This document shows, in pieces, positions 6,641 through 14,104 of a DNA stretch of 15,977 nt (positions are counted from its first letter, which is position 1; the number at the start of each line of letters is the position of its first letter). The position numbers were made by a program, and so were the translations under genes. The notes beneath the pieces were generated by a model. That model saw only the letters and a list, made by a program, of their open reading frames with translations. It was not told the DNA's origin and made no database searches. The DNA is taken from the NCBI GenBank assembly GCA_002420085.1, contig DIHI01000126.1, positions 9,072 through 25,048 on the forward strand. Direction: 5' to 3'. This stretch comes from Lysobacterales bacterium UBA5700. GTDB lineage: Bacteria > Pseudomonadota > Gammaproteobacteria > Xanthomonadales > Xanthomonadaceae.

Positions 6641-7423
6641 TCAGTGACCGGTGAAGTGGGCCGGGCGCTTTTCGAGAAACGCCTGGGTGCCCTCGCGCAT
6701 GTCCGCGCTGGTGCAGCAGACCGCGAACTGCTGGGTCTCGTAGTCGAGCCCGGCCTCGATGCCGCAGTCGCTGCCGACCAGGATGGCATCCAGGATCGCG
6801 GTCATCGCGATCGGTGCCGACCGCGCCAGGCGTTCGGCCAGGGTTCGGGTCGCCTCGACGATCCGATCGGCCGGATGAACCTGACTGACCAGGCCCAGGG
6901 CATGGGCACGGGCGGCATCGATCGGGGTTCCGGTCAGGCACAGTTCGAGTGCGGCTGCTCGTCCCGCGATCCGGGTCAGGCGCTGGGTGCCACCGAAGCC
7001 GGGCAGCAGGCCGAGGGTGATTTCGGGCAGCCCGAGTCGGGCGCTGTCGGAGGCGATCCGCAGGTGGCAGGCCATGGCCAGTTCCAGTCCGCCGCCGAGG
7101 GCATAGCCATCGATTCGGGCGATCACCGGCTTGCCCAACCGTTCGATTCGCAGCATCAATGCCTGTCCGGCCCGTGACAGCGCGCGCGCGCTCAGGGGCG
7201 AGGCGGTTGCCAGTTCGCTGATGTCGGCACCGGCGACGAAGGCTTTGCCGCCGGCTCCGGACAGTACGACCACCCGCACGTTCGGGTCGGCTCCGGCTTC
7301 GGAGAAGGCACGGTCGAGTTCGGCGATGGTTGCGGCGTTCAGCGCGTTGAGCTTGTCCGGGCGGTTGATGACGATGTCGCGCACCGCCGCATGGTCGGTG
7401 CAGTGCAGGAAGTGGTAGGTCAT
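6641..7423 (-). CDS. Enoyl-CoA hydratase (crotonase family)
   Basis: A 260-residue crotonase-fold enzyme that adds water to 2-enoyl-CoA in fatty acid degradation or related pathways. Substrate contact and oxyanion segments are KAFVAGADISEL (60-71) and YALGGGLELAMACHLRIA (107-124). Both catalytic glutamates of true hydratases are present: Glu114 in GGGLELA and Glu134 in GLPEITLGLLPGFGGTQRL. Length is standard. The start ATG at 7423 has GGAAG five bases upstream. It lies upstream of rnfC on the same strand and divergent from the FKBP gene, with 205 bases between. A specific pathway cannot be assigned because no other beta-oxidation genes adjoin it. Confidence 0.92.
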   Translation of the reverse strand: MTYHFLHCTDHAAVRDIVINRPDKLNALNAATIAELDRAFSEAGADPNVRVVVLSGAGGKAFVAGADISELATASPLSARALSRAGQALMLRIERLGKPVIARIDGYALGGGLELAMACHLRIASDSARLGLPEITLGLLPGFGGTQRLTRIAGRAAALELCLTGTPIDAARAHALGLVSQVHPADRIVEATRTLAERLARSAPIAMTAILDAILVGSDCGIEAGLDYETQQFAVCCTSADMREGTQAFLEKRPAHFTGH

Positions 7424-7628
7424 GTCGGCTTCCGTGTTCGTGGGCAGGCGGGAAAGCGCGGCCGTGTCGGCCTCGATGGGGTCTCGGGTGGGCGTTTTCC
7501 GATTTCCGAATCGTGCCGATGGTTACGATCGGCCGCGATCAGTGGCGGTTAAGACCCGGTCGGGATATTCTAGTGCGTTGTCGTTCGGCGGTTCGACCGC
7601 CTTCCAAACCCTCGGAGGTTCTCTCGTC
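7424..7628. promoter_or_regulatory. Divergent promoter region between hydratase/rnf and FKBP genes
   Basis: This 205-base space must carry promoters for both directions. For the plus strand TATTCT at 7566-7571 is a plausible -10, but no good -35 sits 17 bases before it. Between it and the start codon is a perfect hairpin, GGCGGT-TCG-ACCGCC (7587-7601), then the Shine-Dalgarno GGAGG at 7614-7618 ahead of the ATG at 7629. The hairpin would sit in the leader just before the ribosome site. No convincing minus-strand promoter was recognised. Confidence 0.45.
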
Positions 7629-8324
7629 ATGAAGTTGCGCCTTATTGCTGTCCTGTCTGCGTTGATCGCGATCCCGGCGGCGCACGCCCAGGACACTGCG
7701 TCCGAAAAAGGCAAGCTGAGCTATGCCGTAGGCTACGAAGTCGGTCGCGATCTCAACCAGCGCAAACTCGACCTCGACATCGCCACCGTGGTCAAGGCTT
7801 TGCAGGAGGGTTTCGCCCAGCGCGAGCCCACGGTCAGTCCGGAAGACATGGCCCAGGCACTCAAGCAGATGCAGGAGAAGGCACTCGCCGAGGCGCGTGT
7901 CGAGTTCGAGCGGGTATCGAATGAAAACAAGGCGCGCAGCGATCGTTTCCTGGCCGAGAACCGCAGCAAGACCGGCGTCCAGGTGTTGAGCAGCGGTGTC
8001 CAGTACCGGGTGATCGAGAACGGCAACGGCGCCCAGCCGACCGCCAACAGCGAAGTCCAGATCCACTTCCGCGGTTCGCTGACCACCGGTCAGGAGTTCG
8101 CCAGCACCTACGCCGCCCAGGGCGGTCAGGAGCCGACTCCGATGAGTCTGGTGGTCAAGGACGCGCCGATCGCCGGTCTCCAGGAAGTGCTGCCGATGAT
8201 GAAGGCCGGCTCGCGCTGGGAAATCTTCCTGCCGCCGGACAAGGCCTATGGCAACACCCCGCGCTCGCCGATCGGCCCGAACCAGGCAGTCGTGTTCGAC
8301 GTGCGTCTGGTGGCGGTCAAGTAA
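7629..8324 (+). CDS. Secreted FKBP-type peptidyl-prolyl isomerase (FkpA/Mip-like)
   Basis: A 231-residue periplasmic protein. Residues 1-20 are a signal peptide with an AHA cleavage site. Residues about 25-110 form the helical FKBP_N dimerisation domain (LSYAVGYEVGRDL, then long charged helices). The FKBP domain is about 122-231, with NSEVQIHFRGSLTTGQEF, DKAYG and AVVFDVRLVAVK. The fold is clear, but the Trp at the base of the FKBP12 pocket is Leu184 in IAGLQEVL, and the Asp after the pocket Phe is Ala158. The Tyr of AYG (Tyr207) is kept. Isomerase activity may therefore be reduced, with chaperone function retained. The start is chosen over in-frame codons from 7422 because it begins the signal peptide and follows GGAGG by ten bases. 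Confidence 0.92.
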   Translation: MKLRLIAVLSALIAIPAAHAQDTASEKGKLSYAVGYEVGRDLNQRKLDLDIATVVKALQEGFAQREPTVSPEDMAQALKQMQEKALAEARVEFERVSNENKARSDRFLAENRSKTGVQVLSSGVQYRVIENGNGAQPTANSEVQIHFRGSLTTGQEFASTYAAQGGQEPTPMSLVVKDAPIAGLQEVLPMMKAGSRWEIFLPPDKAYGNTPRSPIGPNQAVVFDVRLVAVK

Positions 8325-8338
8325 GCAGCTATCTGCAC

Positions 8339-8371
8339 CGATCCGCGCGGCACTGGCTGTCGCGCGGATCG
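8339..8371. terminator. Strong hairpin after the FKBP gene, terminator-like without T-tract
   Basis: An 11-bp perfect stem (8339-8349 with 8361-8371, CGATCCGCGCG against its complement) encloses an 11-base loop, 15 bases after the FKBP stop codon. GC-rich stem and position fit transcript termination or 3'-end protection, but the following bases (GCAATCGATCGAC) contain no run of T. It lies 18 bases before the DUF1289 start, so read-through into that gene remains possible. Confidence 0.5.
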
Positions 8372-8389
8372 CAATCGATCGACGATTCC

Positions 8390-8563
8390 ATGCCTGCCGT
8401 CCTGTCGCCCTGTATCGGCGTCTGCCAGCTCGATGCTGGTGGATTCTGTCTCGGTTGCCACCGCAGTGGCGCCGAGATCGCCAACTGGCTCGCCTACAGC
8501 GATGATCAGCGCCGCCATCTGATGGATGAAGTCCTTCCCGTGCGTGAGATTCAACGCAGTTGA
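8390..8563 (+). CDS. DUF1289 family small Cys-rich protein
   Basis: A 57-residue protein that matches the DUF1289 family. Four cysteines occur as SPCIGVCQLD (Cys8, Cys12) and FCLGCHRSGAEIANW (Cys20, Cys23), followed by the characteristic EIANW and a short helical end. The cysteine arrangement suggests binding of a metal or Fe-S cluster. Function in the family is not established. The start ATG at 8390 gives the typical compact N-terminus, though no good Shine-Dalgarno precedes it. Its stop codon overlaps the proposed TTG start of the Nudix gene (TTGA), indicating translational coupling. Confidence 0.9.
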   Translation: MPAVLSPCIGVCQLDAGGFCLGCHRSGAEIANWLAYSDDQRRHLMDEVLPVREIQRS

Positions 8564-9213
8564 GCAGTGAGCATCGAGGGTCGTCCGGCGACTTGCCGCC
8601 GGGCTGGATCGAGCGCCTGTGCGAACGCCTGCATGGACTCGATGCGACGAACGACTCGGGGCTGGTTCCGGCCGACCACATCCGGCGATCCGACATCGCC
8701 GATCTACTGCCCAGCGATCGGCCGCCGCGCCCGGCGGCTGTGCTGGTGCCGATCCGCATCGATCACGCCCCCCCGCGTGTGGTGCTGACCCGACGCGCAG
8801 ACCATCTGAGTACCCATTCCGGCCAGGTCGGTTTTCCCGGTGGCCGGATCGAGCCGGACGATTCGGGGCCGGTGGCGGCCGCTCTCCGTGAATCGCATGA
8901 GGAAATCGGCCTGCCGGGCGATCAGGTGCGGCCGCTCGGTTTCCTGTATCCGGTTCCGACCATCTCCGGATTCCTGGTCCAGCCGGTGGTCGGGCTGATC
9001 GAAGCCGAATTCGAGGCGCGGCTGGATCCGGGTGAGGTTGCCGAAGTGTTCGAGGTGCCACTGGAATTTCTGGTCCGGTCCGGCTCGCCGCGTCGTGTTC
9101 AGGCGCAGTACCGGGGCCGGCTGCGAACGTGGCACGAACTGGTCTGGCGCAATCGACTGATCTGGGGTGTAACGGCCGAGATCATCCTCGATTTGCGTTC
9201 TAGATTCAGTTGA
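8560..9213 (+). CDS. Nudix hydrolase, CoA pyrophosphatase (NudL-like)
   Basis: A 217-residue Nudix enzyme predicted to split CoA or acyl-CoA into 3',5'-ADP and (acyl)phosphopantetheine. The CoA-specific motif that precedes the Nudix box is present as VLTRRADHLSTHSGQVGFPGG (75-95). The Nudix box follows as GRIEPDD...ALRESHEEIGL, with metal-binding Glu111, Glu114 and Glu115. The start is uncertain: the frame opens at 8548 after a stop and has no ATG before the conserved part. The TTG at 8560, which overlaps the DUF1289 stop, is the first usable start and would be coupled to it. The first 15 or so residues look non-conserved, so a later start is possible. End and family are secure. Confidence 0.9.
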   Translation: MSSEHRGSSGDLPPGWIERLCERLHGLDATNDSGLVPADHIRRSDIADLLPSDRPPRPAAVLVPIRIDHAPPRVVLTRRADHLSTHSGQVGFPGGRIEPDDSGPVAAALRESHEEIGLPGDQVRPLGFLYPVPTISGFLVQPVVGLIEAEFEARLDPGEVAEVFEVPLEFLVRSGSPRRVQAQYRGRLRTWHELVWRNRLIWGVTAEIILDLRSRFS

Positions 9214-9238
9214 GTCGACAACCACAAAGGCCCCCCAC

Positions 9239-10105
9239 ATGAGCGGTTGGAAGACCATTGTCGCAGCGGAAACGCTGGCGATCGCGTTGCAGCGTCCCGA
9301 TCTGGTGGTGGTCGATTGCCGCCATCGGATCAATGATCCCGGCTTCGGGCAGAGTGCCTGGGTCAGCAACCACATTCCTGGCGCAGTGTTCGCCCATCTT
9401 GATCGTGATCTGTCCGACACCTCGCGGGTCGGCGCCGGCCGACACCCCCTGCCCAGTGCCGATCGGCTGTGCGCGACCCTGGGTCGACTCGGCATCGACC
9501 CTGAAACCCAGGTGGTCGCCTATGACGAACGGGACGGTGCGATGGCGGCGGCACGCCTGTGGTTCCTGCTGCGCCTGCTCGGCCATCGCAAGGTCGCGGT
9601 TCTGGATGGCGGATTGGCGCGCTGGTCGTCCCAGGGCCTGCCGACCTCCAGCCAGCCGCGCATGCGGCCAGGCAAGACCTATCGCGGTCGCTATGACGAC
9701 AGTCGCCTGCTCGACTCGATCGATGTCGCCGACCGCATCCAGTACGGCCTGGGTGAAGCGCCATGGCTGATCGACGCCCGCAGTCCAGAACGGTTCAGCG
9801 GGGAGAACGAGACCATCGACCGGGTCGCCGGCCACGTTCCGGGCGCCATCAACCGACCGTACACGGCCAATCTGCAAGCGGATGGCCGACTGCGCAGCCC
9901 AGTCGAGTTGGCCAGCGAATTCCGTGCCCTGCTGGGCGATCGGGAACCCTCGGAACTCGCGGTGATGTGCGGTTCTGGTGTCACCGCCTGCCATCACCTG
10001 CTGGCCATGGAGCGTGCTGGTCTGGAGGGCGGCAAGCTGTTTGCCGAGTCCTGGAGCGGCTGGATCAGCGATGCCAGCCGGCCGGTCGCGATCGGCACGG
10101 TCTGA
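9239..10105 (+). CDS. sseA: Two-domain rhodanese, 3-mercaptopyruvate sulfurtransferase type
   Basis: A 288-residue enzyme with two rhodanese domains, a non-catalytic one (about 6-137, DLVVVDCRHR and HIPGAVFAHLD) and a catalytic one (about 165-285, PWLIDARSPERFSG and HVPGAINRPYTANL). The active-site loop is CGSGVTA with Cys244 as the persulfide cysteine. CGSGVTA is the 3-mercaptopyruvate type, whereas thiosulfate sulfurtransferases usually have a charged loop such as CRKGVTA. The C-terminal SWSGW is also typical. No signal peptide, so it is cytoplasmic. It lies 25 bases after the Nudix gene on the same strand and may be cotranscribed. Shine-Dalgarno is weak (AAAGG). Confidence 0.93.
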   Translation: MSGWKTIVAAETLAIALQRPDLVVVDCRHRINDPGFGQSAWVSNHIPGAVFAHLDRDLSDTSRVGAGRHPLPSADRLCATLGRLGIDPETQVVAYDERDGAMAAARLWFLLRLLGHRKVAVLDGGLARWSSQGLPTSSQPRMRPGKTYRGRYDDSRLLDSIDVADRIQYGLGEAPWLIDARSPERFSGENETIDRVAGHVPGAINRPYTANLQADGRLRSPVELASEFRALLGDREPSELAVMCGSGVTACHHLLAMERAGLEGGKLFAESWSGWISDASRPVAIGTV

Positions 10106-10149
10106 GATCGTCACCCGCCGGTCGATCATCGGCCGCTCGCTTGGCAGTG

Positions 10150-10167
10150 TGGCCAGCCTGCTGGCCA
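10150..10167. other. 7-bp perfect hairpin in the gap before the PstS-OmpA gene
   Basis: TGGCCAG (10150-10156) and CTGGCCA (10161-10167) pair across a four-base loop, 45 bases after the sulfurtransferase stop. No T-tract follows, so a terminator role is only possible. The remaining gap up to 10260 contains TATGCT at 10223 as a -10-like hexamer without a good -35. Confidence 0.35.
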
Positions 10168-10260
10168 GCAGGGGGCGTGGCTTGCGGTTCGGCCCAGTAA
10201 AGCCGCAGTAACGCAGTCACTCTATGCTGCCGGACTGACCTCCCGACAGTCGGCACGCCC

Positions 10261-11679
10261 ATGGCCCATCCTCGTCTCCGATCGCTGATCCGTTCACGTC
10301 GATCGCTGATCGCCCGATGCTCGATCGCACTGCGCGTTCTGGCCATCCTGCTGCTTTCGGTGGTACTGACGCCGGACGCATCCGGCCAGCGGGCAACGGT
10401 CCCGTCGGCACCGAGCCAGGCCGACCTGCGACTGCATGGGTCCAACACCATCGGCGAAACCCTGGCGCCGGCCCTGGTCGAAGCCTGGTTGGCGCGCGAC
10501 GGTTATCGCGACCAGACACGCCGGGAGCCGGTCTTCGAGGAGCGGGTGATCTCGGGTCGCTCGGGAACGGCGGTCCGCACGGTCGAGGTCAAGGCACATG
10601 GCTCGGGCACCGCCTTCGCCAGTCTGCTGGCGGGTCAAGCCGATATCGGCATGTCCTCGCGGCCAGTGCAGACTCAGGAAGTGCTGGCCGGCGCCGAGGT
10701 GATCGGACGCCTGGATGAGCCCGGTCAGGAGGTGGTCCTGGCACTCGACGGTCTGGCGATCATCGTTCATCCCAGCAACCCGCTCCGTGGGTTGGCCACG
10801 TCGCAGGTGCGCGCCGTGTTCAGCGGCCGGCTGCGCGATTGGGCGGAGTTGGGCGGTCGGCCCGGTCGGATCGCCTTGCATGCCCGTGACGACCGATCCG
10901 GCACCTGGGATTCGTTTCGTTCGATGGTGCTCGGCACGGCATCGTTGTCGCCAGCGGCCCGCCGCTACGAAAGCACGGTCGAACTGGCGGCAGCGGTGGC
11001 CGCCGATCCGATGGCGATCGGCTTCGTCGGCCTGGTTGGCGTCAACGACCGGGTGCGCGCCCTGGCGGTTTCCGACGGTGGCGCAGCGGTCGCCCCGAGC
11101 GAGCGTGAGGTGTCGGTCGAGGACTACCCGCTGTCGCGCCGGCTCTACCTGTACCTGCCCAGTCAGCCAACCCCGCTGGCCCGCGAGTTCGTTGATTTTG
11201 CCCTGTCCGATGAAGGCCAGGCGATCGTTGCCGATGCCGGCTTCGTGTCCCAGCGGCTTGCCCTGCATGGCGCACCGCTGGCTGAAAATGCCCCGATCGA
11301 CTATCGCGAGCTGGTCGCCGGTGCCGAGCGGGTGTCTCTGAATTTTCGGTTTGGCTCGGGTGCCGGGTTCATGGACGGCAAGGCGCTGCGCGACCTCGAT
11401 CGACTGCGCGAGTTCATGCTGGAGGGCGCCGGGGCCGGCCGCGAGATTCTGCTGGCCGGCTTTGCCGACAGTGGCGAAATCGGCGCCTATCTGGCGGTCC
11501 GGTTGAGCGAGGAGCGCGCCGACTACATCGCCGATCAACTCGCACTGCGCGGCCTGAGGGTGGCGCGGAGCCGGGGTTTCGGCGGTGTGCTGCCAGTGGC
11601 CGCCAACGACTCCGAGTTCGGCCGTGAGCGCAATCGGCGAGTGGAGGTCTGGCTGCGGCCGCCGCTCAACCGCCCTTGA
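10261..11679 (+). CDS. PstS-like phosphate-binding domain fused to OmpA peptidoglycan-binding domain
   Basis: A 472-residue exported protein. The N-terminus has a long basic segment followed by a hydrophobic core (about 22-38) and a cleavage region near DASGQ. Residues about 54-340 form a PstS-like periplasmic binding domain, with LHGSNTIGETLAPALVEAWL, KAHGSGTAFASLLAGQADIG, AVFSGRLRDWAELGG and DDRSGTWDSF, the segments that hold the anion in this family. Residues about 360-466 are an OmpA_C domain, with LAGFADSGEIGAYLAVRLSE and NDSEFGRERNRRVEVWL. The peptidoglycan-contacting Asp403 and Arg419 are kept. The protein would thus be a ligand-binding module tethered to the cell wall. No ABC transporter genes are near. 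Ligand identity (phosphate) is inferred. Its last 14 bases overlap the convergent isomerase gene. No clear Shine-Dalgarno, so the start is less sure. Confidence 0.88.
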   Translation: MAHPRLRSLIRSRRSLIARCSIALRVLAILLLSVVLTPDASGQRATVPSAPSQADLRLHGSNTIGETLAPALVEAWLARDGYRDQTRREPVFEERVISGRSGTAVRTVEVKAHGSGTAFASLLAGQADIGMSSRPVQTQEVLAGAEVIGRLDEPGQEVVLALDGLAIIVHPSNPLRGLATSQVRAVFSGRLRDWAELGGRPGRIALHARDDRSGTWDSFRSMVLGTASLSPAARRYESTVELAAAVAADPMAIGFVGLVGVNDRVRALAVSDGGAAVAPSEREVSVEDYPLSRRLYLYLPSQPTPLAREFVDFALSDEGQAIVADAGFVSQRLALHGAPLAENAPIDYRELVAGAERVSLNFRFGSGAGFMDGKALRDLDRLREFMLEGAGAGREILLAGFADSGEIGAYLAVRLSEERADYIADQLALRGLRVARSRGFGGVLPVAANDSEFGRERNRRVEVWLRPPLNRP

Positions 11680-12418
11680 GCCGGGCCACGACTGCCCGGA
11701 GTGCGGCCTGGGTCGGGGGTTGGAACCAGGCATCCAGGAAGCATTCCAGGCGGATCCGGTCCGGATCGGCCAGCGCCGCGCACAGATCGGAGCGGACGAT
11801 GGCACGGGTTGCGAGCATGGCCTCGGTCGGGCGGGTGAGCAGTTCGCCGAGCCAGTTGCGTGCGCATTCGCCGACCGTTTCGGGGTCGCTCAATTCGTCC
11901 ACCAGACCGAGTTCCAGTGCCCGCCGTGCCTCGATCATCGCACCCGATACCAGCAGGCGCTCGGCGCGGGCGGTGCCGATCAGCCGGGTCATCAGGTACT
12001 GGATGCCTTCTGGTACGACCAGACCGACCTCGACCTCGTTGAGACCGATCCGGAACGGACCATCGGCCATCACCCGGTAGTCGCAGCACAGCGCCAGCAC
12101 GCAGCCGCCGGCCGGGCTGTGGCCACCGATCGCGGCAGCGACCGGAATCGGGCTGTCGGCGATTGCTCGGGCCGCCTCGAAGAACACGGTCCAGGCGTCA
12201 CGCAACGGCTCGCGTTCCAGGCCGATCAGGTGGAGCAGATCGAGGCCGGCCGAAAATACCTTCGGGCCACCACTGAGCACGATGCCGTGTGCGCCATCGG
12301 TCGCTGCCGCCCGGACCGCATCGCGCACCGCGCTCAGCAATTCCGGATTGAGCGCATTGACCGGCGGCCGTGCCAGTCGGATTTCGCGGATGTTGCCGTG
12401 GTCGATGATGCCGAGCAT
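11666..12418 (-). CDS. Delta3,delta2-enoyl-CoA isomerase (ECI1-like crotonase)
   Basis: A 250-residue crotonase-fold enzyme closest in sequence to mitochondrial ECI1, which moves a 3-double bond to position 2 so unsaturated fatty acids can enter beta-oxidation. Shared segments are ARPPVNALNPELL (16-28), VFSAGLDLLHL (54-64), HSPAGGCVLALCCDYRVMAD (100-119) and GLNEVEVGL (125-133). The first hydratase glutamate is replaced (Val107), while the single isomerase base Glu128 is present, so it should be an isomerase and not a hydratase. The ATG at 12418 has GAGGT nine bases upstream, and this ribosome site overlaps the stop codon of the DUF4139 gene, 12 bases away, implying coupling. The 3' end overlaps the convergent PstS-OmpA gene by 14 bases. 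Confidence 0.88.
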   Translation of the reverse strand: MLGIIDHGNIREIRLARPPVNALNPELLSAVRDAVRAAATDGAHGIVLSGGPKVFSAGLDLLHLIGLEREPLRDAWTVFFEAARAIADSPIPVAAAIGGHSPAGGCVLALCCDYRVMADGPFRIGLNEVEVGLVVPEGIQYLMTRLIGTARAERLLVSGAMIEARRALELGLVDELSDPETVGECARNWLGELLTRPTEAMLATRAIVRSDLCAALADPDRIRLECFLDAWFQPPTQAALRAVVARLKGG

Positions 12419-12430
12419 GTGGGTATGACC

Positions 12431-13915
12431 TCAGGGGTAGCGGGTGTCGGGCGGTAAACGATAGCGCACTGTGTACGAGAAAATCCGCTTGTCTTCGGCC
12501 GGAACCATGACATCGAAGGCGATCTGCTGGGCATCGACCCGGTCCCAGCCCTGCTCGGATTCGATGATCTCCCAGTCGCTCCAACGCGGCAGAACATCCT
12601 CGACCCGGACCTGCACCGGCACCGACTTGCCGTTGCGCACGGTCCATTGCAGTCGTTCGGTCAGGATGTGACCGGTGCGATCGATGCGGAAGTCGAGCGT
12701 GCTGCGCTCGCTGGACAGATCGAACACCTCGCCGAGGTCCAGTTCGATCGGCGTGCCCGGTGCGGTGTGGCCAAGCCGCACCTCACCGAGCAGGGCACCG
12801 TCGGCCTCGAACACCCGCGCCCGGCCGGCCGGCAGGGGAATGCCGAGCCCAGCGCGGCGATCGTTGTCGAAATCGATCCGGGTGGTCACCGGCAGTGGGC
12901 CATCGCCGCCGATATCGCGATACAGCATCGGCACCGCGACCCGGATCGGATCACGATTGCCGGTCCGGTAGCTGCGTCGGCAGGGTGTCTCGCCGGCATC
13001 GGTCAGCAGGGGCAGGTGCTGGATGCTGCCATCCGGCAGATCGACCGGACGCGGCAGCGGATAGGCGTGATATTCGCTGCTGTCGGTCACCTGCGGTTGA
13101 TCCGCTGCCATGGCCGGTGCTGCCGCCATGGCGAAGCGCATCCGGCCTTCGGCTCCGCCGACCTCCTCGCGGACCTGGTTGGGCTCGCCCGCGACCAAGG
13201 TCAGCCGGGCATCGCGGAAACCGATTCCCGAGCGATTGACGACCAGGGCCGTGCCGTCCAGACGCAGCCGACAGCCGGTCTCGCCGGTCAGCGCGATCCG
13301 GTATTCGGCGCGCCAGGCCAGCCCGCCGGTGGCATAGTCCAGGGTGAGCGACGGCTGGCCGGCGCGATCGGAGTCGATCTGCCAGACCAGGGTCGGGCGT
13401 GCCTGGCTGCCGCTCGGCAGCGCGGGGAGTTCGATGTTGGCGTACTGACCGAACAGTCGAACCCGACCATCCGCCAGACGCAGGCTCAGGCCGTCCTCGC
13501 CGGCCAGCAGCACGCCGGTTTCGCGCAACACCGAGTCGCCAGCGAACTGCTCGACCGTCACGGTCTGGCCGATCGCACTCTGGATCAAGGCTGCGCGCCC
13601 TGCAGATGCGAACTCGTAGCGCTGCCCGCTCAGACGCAGGCCGGACGGTAATTGCAGTGCCACCGTGCCGACATCGAGCGTGCGCGGCAGCGTGTCGTAG
13701 CGCACGACATTGGCGCCGGCCGTGACCTGCGGCTGGAGGGGCTGCCGGATCAGGGCGAAGCCGCCGGAACCGTGTCCGGCCAGGCCCTCGTAGCCACCGC
13801 TGTAGACCGTGAGGTGTGCCGGTTCGATCGAACTGGCATCGCGGGTGCCCGAGGCCGTACCGGACAGGCCGGCGCCGATGGCGGCGAGCAGGGAGAAGCG
13901 TGGCAGACGGATCAT
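12431..13915 (-). CDS. Secreted DUF4139 domain protein
   Basis: A 494-residue exported protein. Residues 1-23 (MIRLPRFSLLAAIGAGL...) form a signal peptide. The N-terminal part, with LTVYSGGYEGLAGHGSGGFALIRQ-like and YDTLPRTLDVGTVAL segments, precedes a DUF4139 domain covering about residues 180-494. Landmarks are WRAEYRI (near 208), TALVVNRSGIGFRDARLTLVAG, AVPMLYRD, LTERLQWTVRNGKSVPVQVRVEDVLP and the C-terminal FSYTVRYRLPPD. Function of the family is unknown; the domain looks like beta-sandwich modules. The frame is open to 14047, but the ATG at 13915 follows AGGAG by seven bases and begins the signal peptide, so it is the start. It is coupled to the downstream isomerase and divergent from the PCu(A)C gene. 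Confidence 0.88.
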   Translation of the reverse strand: MIRLPRFSLLAAIGAGLSGTASGTRDASSIEPAHLTVYSGGYEGLAGHGSGGFALIRQPLQPQVTAGANVVRYDTLPRTLDVGTVALQLPSGLRLSGQRYEFASAGRAALIQSAIGQTVTVEQFAGDSVLRETGVLLAGEDGLSLRLADGRVRLFGQYANIELPALPSGSQARPTLVWQIDSDRAGQPSLTLDYATGGLAWRAEYRIALTGETGCRLRLDGTALVVNRSGIGFRDARLTLVAGEPNQVREEVGGAEGRMRFAMAAAPAMAADQPQVTDSSEYHAYPLPRPVDLPDGSIQHLPLLTDAGETPCRRSYRTGNRDPIRVAVPMLYRDIGGDGPLPVTTRIDFDNDRRAGLGIPLPAGRARVFEADGALLGEVRLGHTAPGTPIELDLGEVFDLSSERSTLDFRIDRTGHILTERLQWTVRNGKSVPVQVRVEDVLPRWSDWEIIESEQGWDRVDAQQIAFDVMVPAEDKRIFSYTVRYRLPPDTRYP

Positions 13916-13956
13916 GGTGAAGCTCCTGTGACTGGCGGATACGGGGGCCGCCCGTG

Positions 13957-13969
13957 GCCTATCATAGGC
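13957..13969. promoter_or_regulatory. 13-bp palindrome between divergent genes, possible operator
   Basis: GCCTAT-C-ATAGGC is a perfect 6-1-6 inverted repeat located 41 bases upstream of the DUF4139 start. Its centre contains TATCAT on the plus strand and TATGAT on the minus strand, both -10-like, though neither has a good -35 at 17 bases. A regulator binding here could act on the DUF4139/isomerase pair and on the PCu(A)C gene. Confidence 0.4.
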
Positions 13970-14104
13970 GCCATGGGCGAATGCACACGAGTACGCAGCG
14001 GCATGACTGAAGGTGTTGCGGGATCGGTCGGCGGAGTCAGGTGGCATTCAATCGTCGGCACCCGATCGCGCGACCCGGCGATCGACTCGGCAACAGACTC
14101 GGCA

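Noticed and set aside
5198..7177. 659-codon plus-strand frame opposite rnfC and the enoyl-CoA hydratase
   Set aside because: It spans two well-supported genes and their gap in antisense, and its translation is Gly/Gln/Asp-rich without motifs.
8567..8788. GTG-started frame overlapping the Nudix gene start
   Set aside because: It is in a different frame from the Nudix motifs and gives an Arg/Cys-rich translation with no family match.
10294..11805. 503-codon minus-strand frame opposite the PstS-OmpA gene
   Set aside because: Antisense of a clear two-domain protein and overlapping the isomerase end in another frame; no motifs.
13973..14104. Upstream ATGs (13973, 14003) for the PCu(A)C protein
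   Set aside because: The added residues have poor third-position GC for this genome and would put about 60 residues before the hydrophobic signal segment. Not excluded, as no start has a ribosome site.
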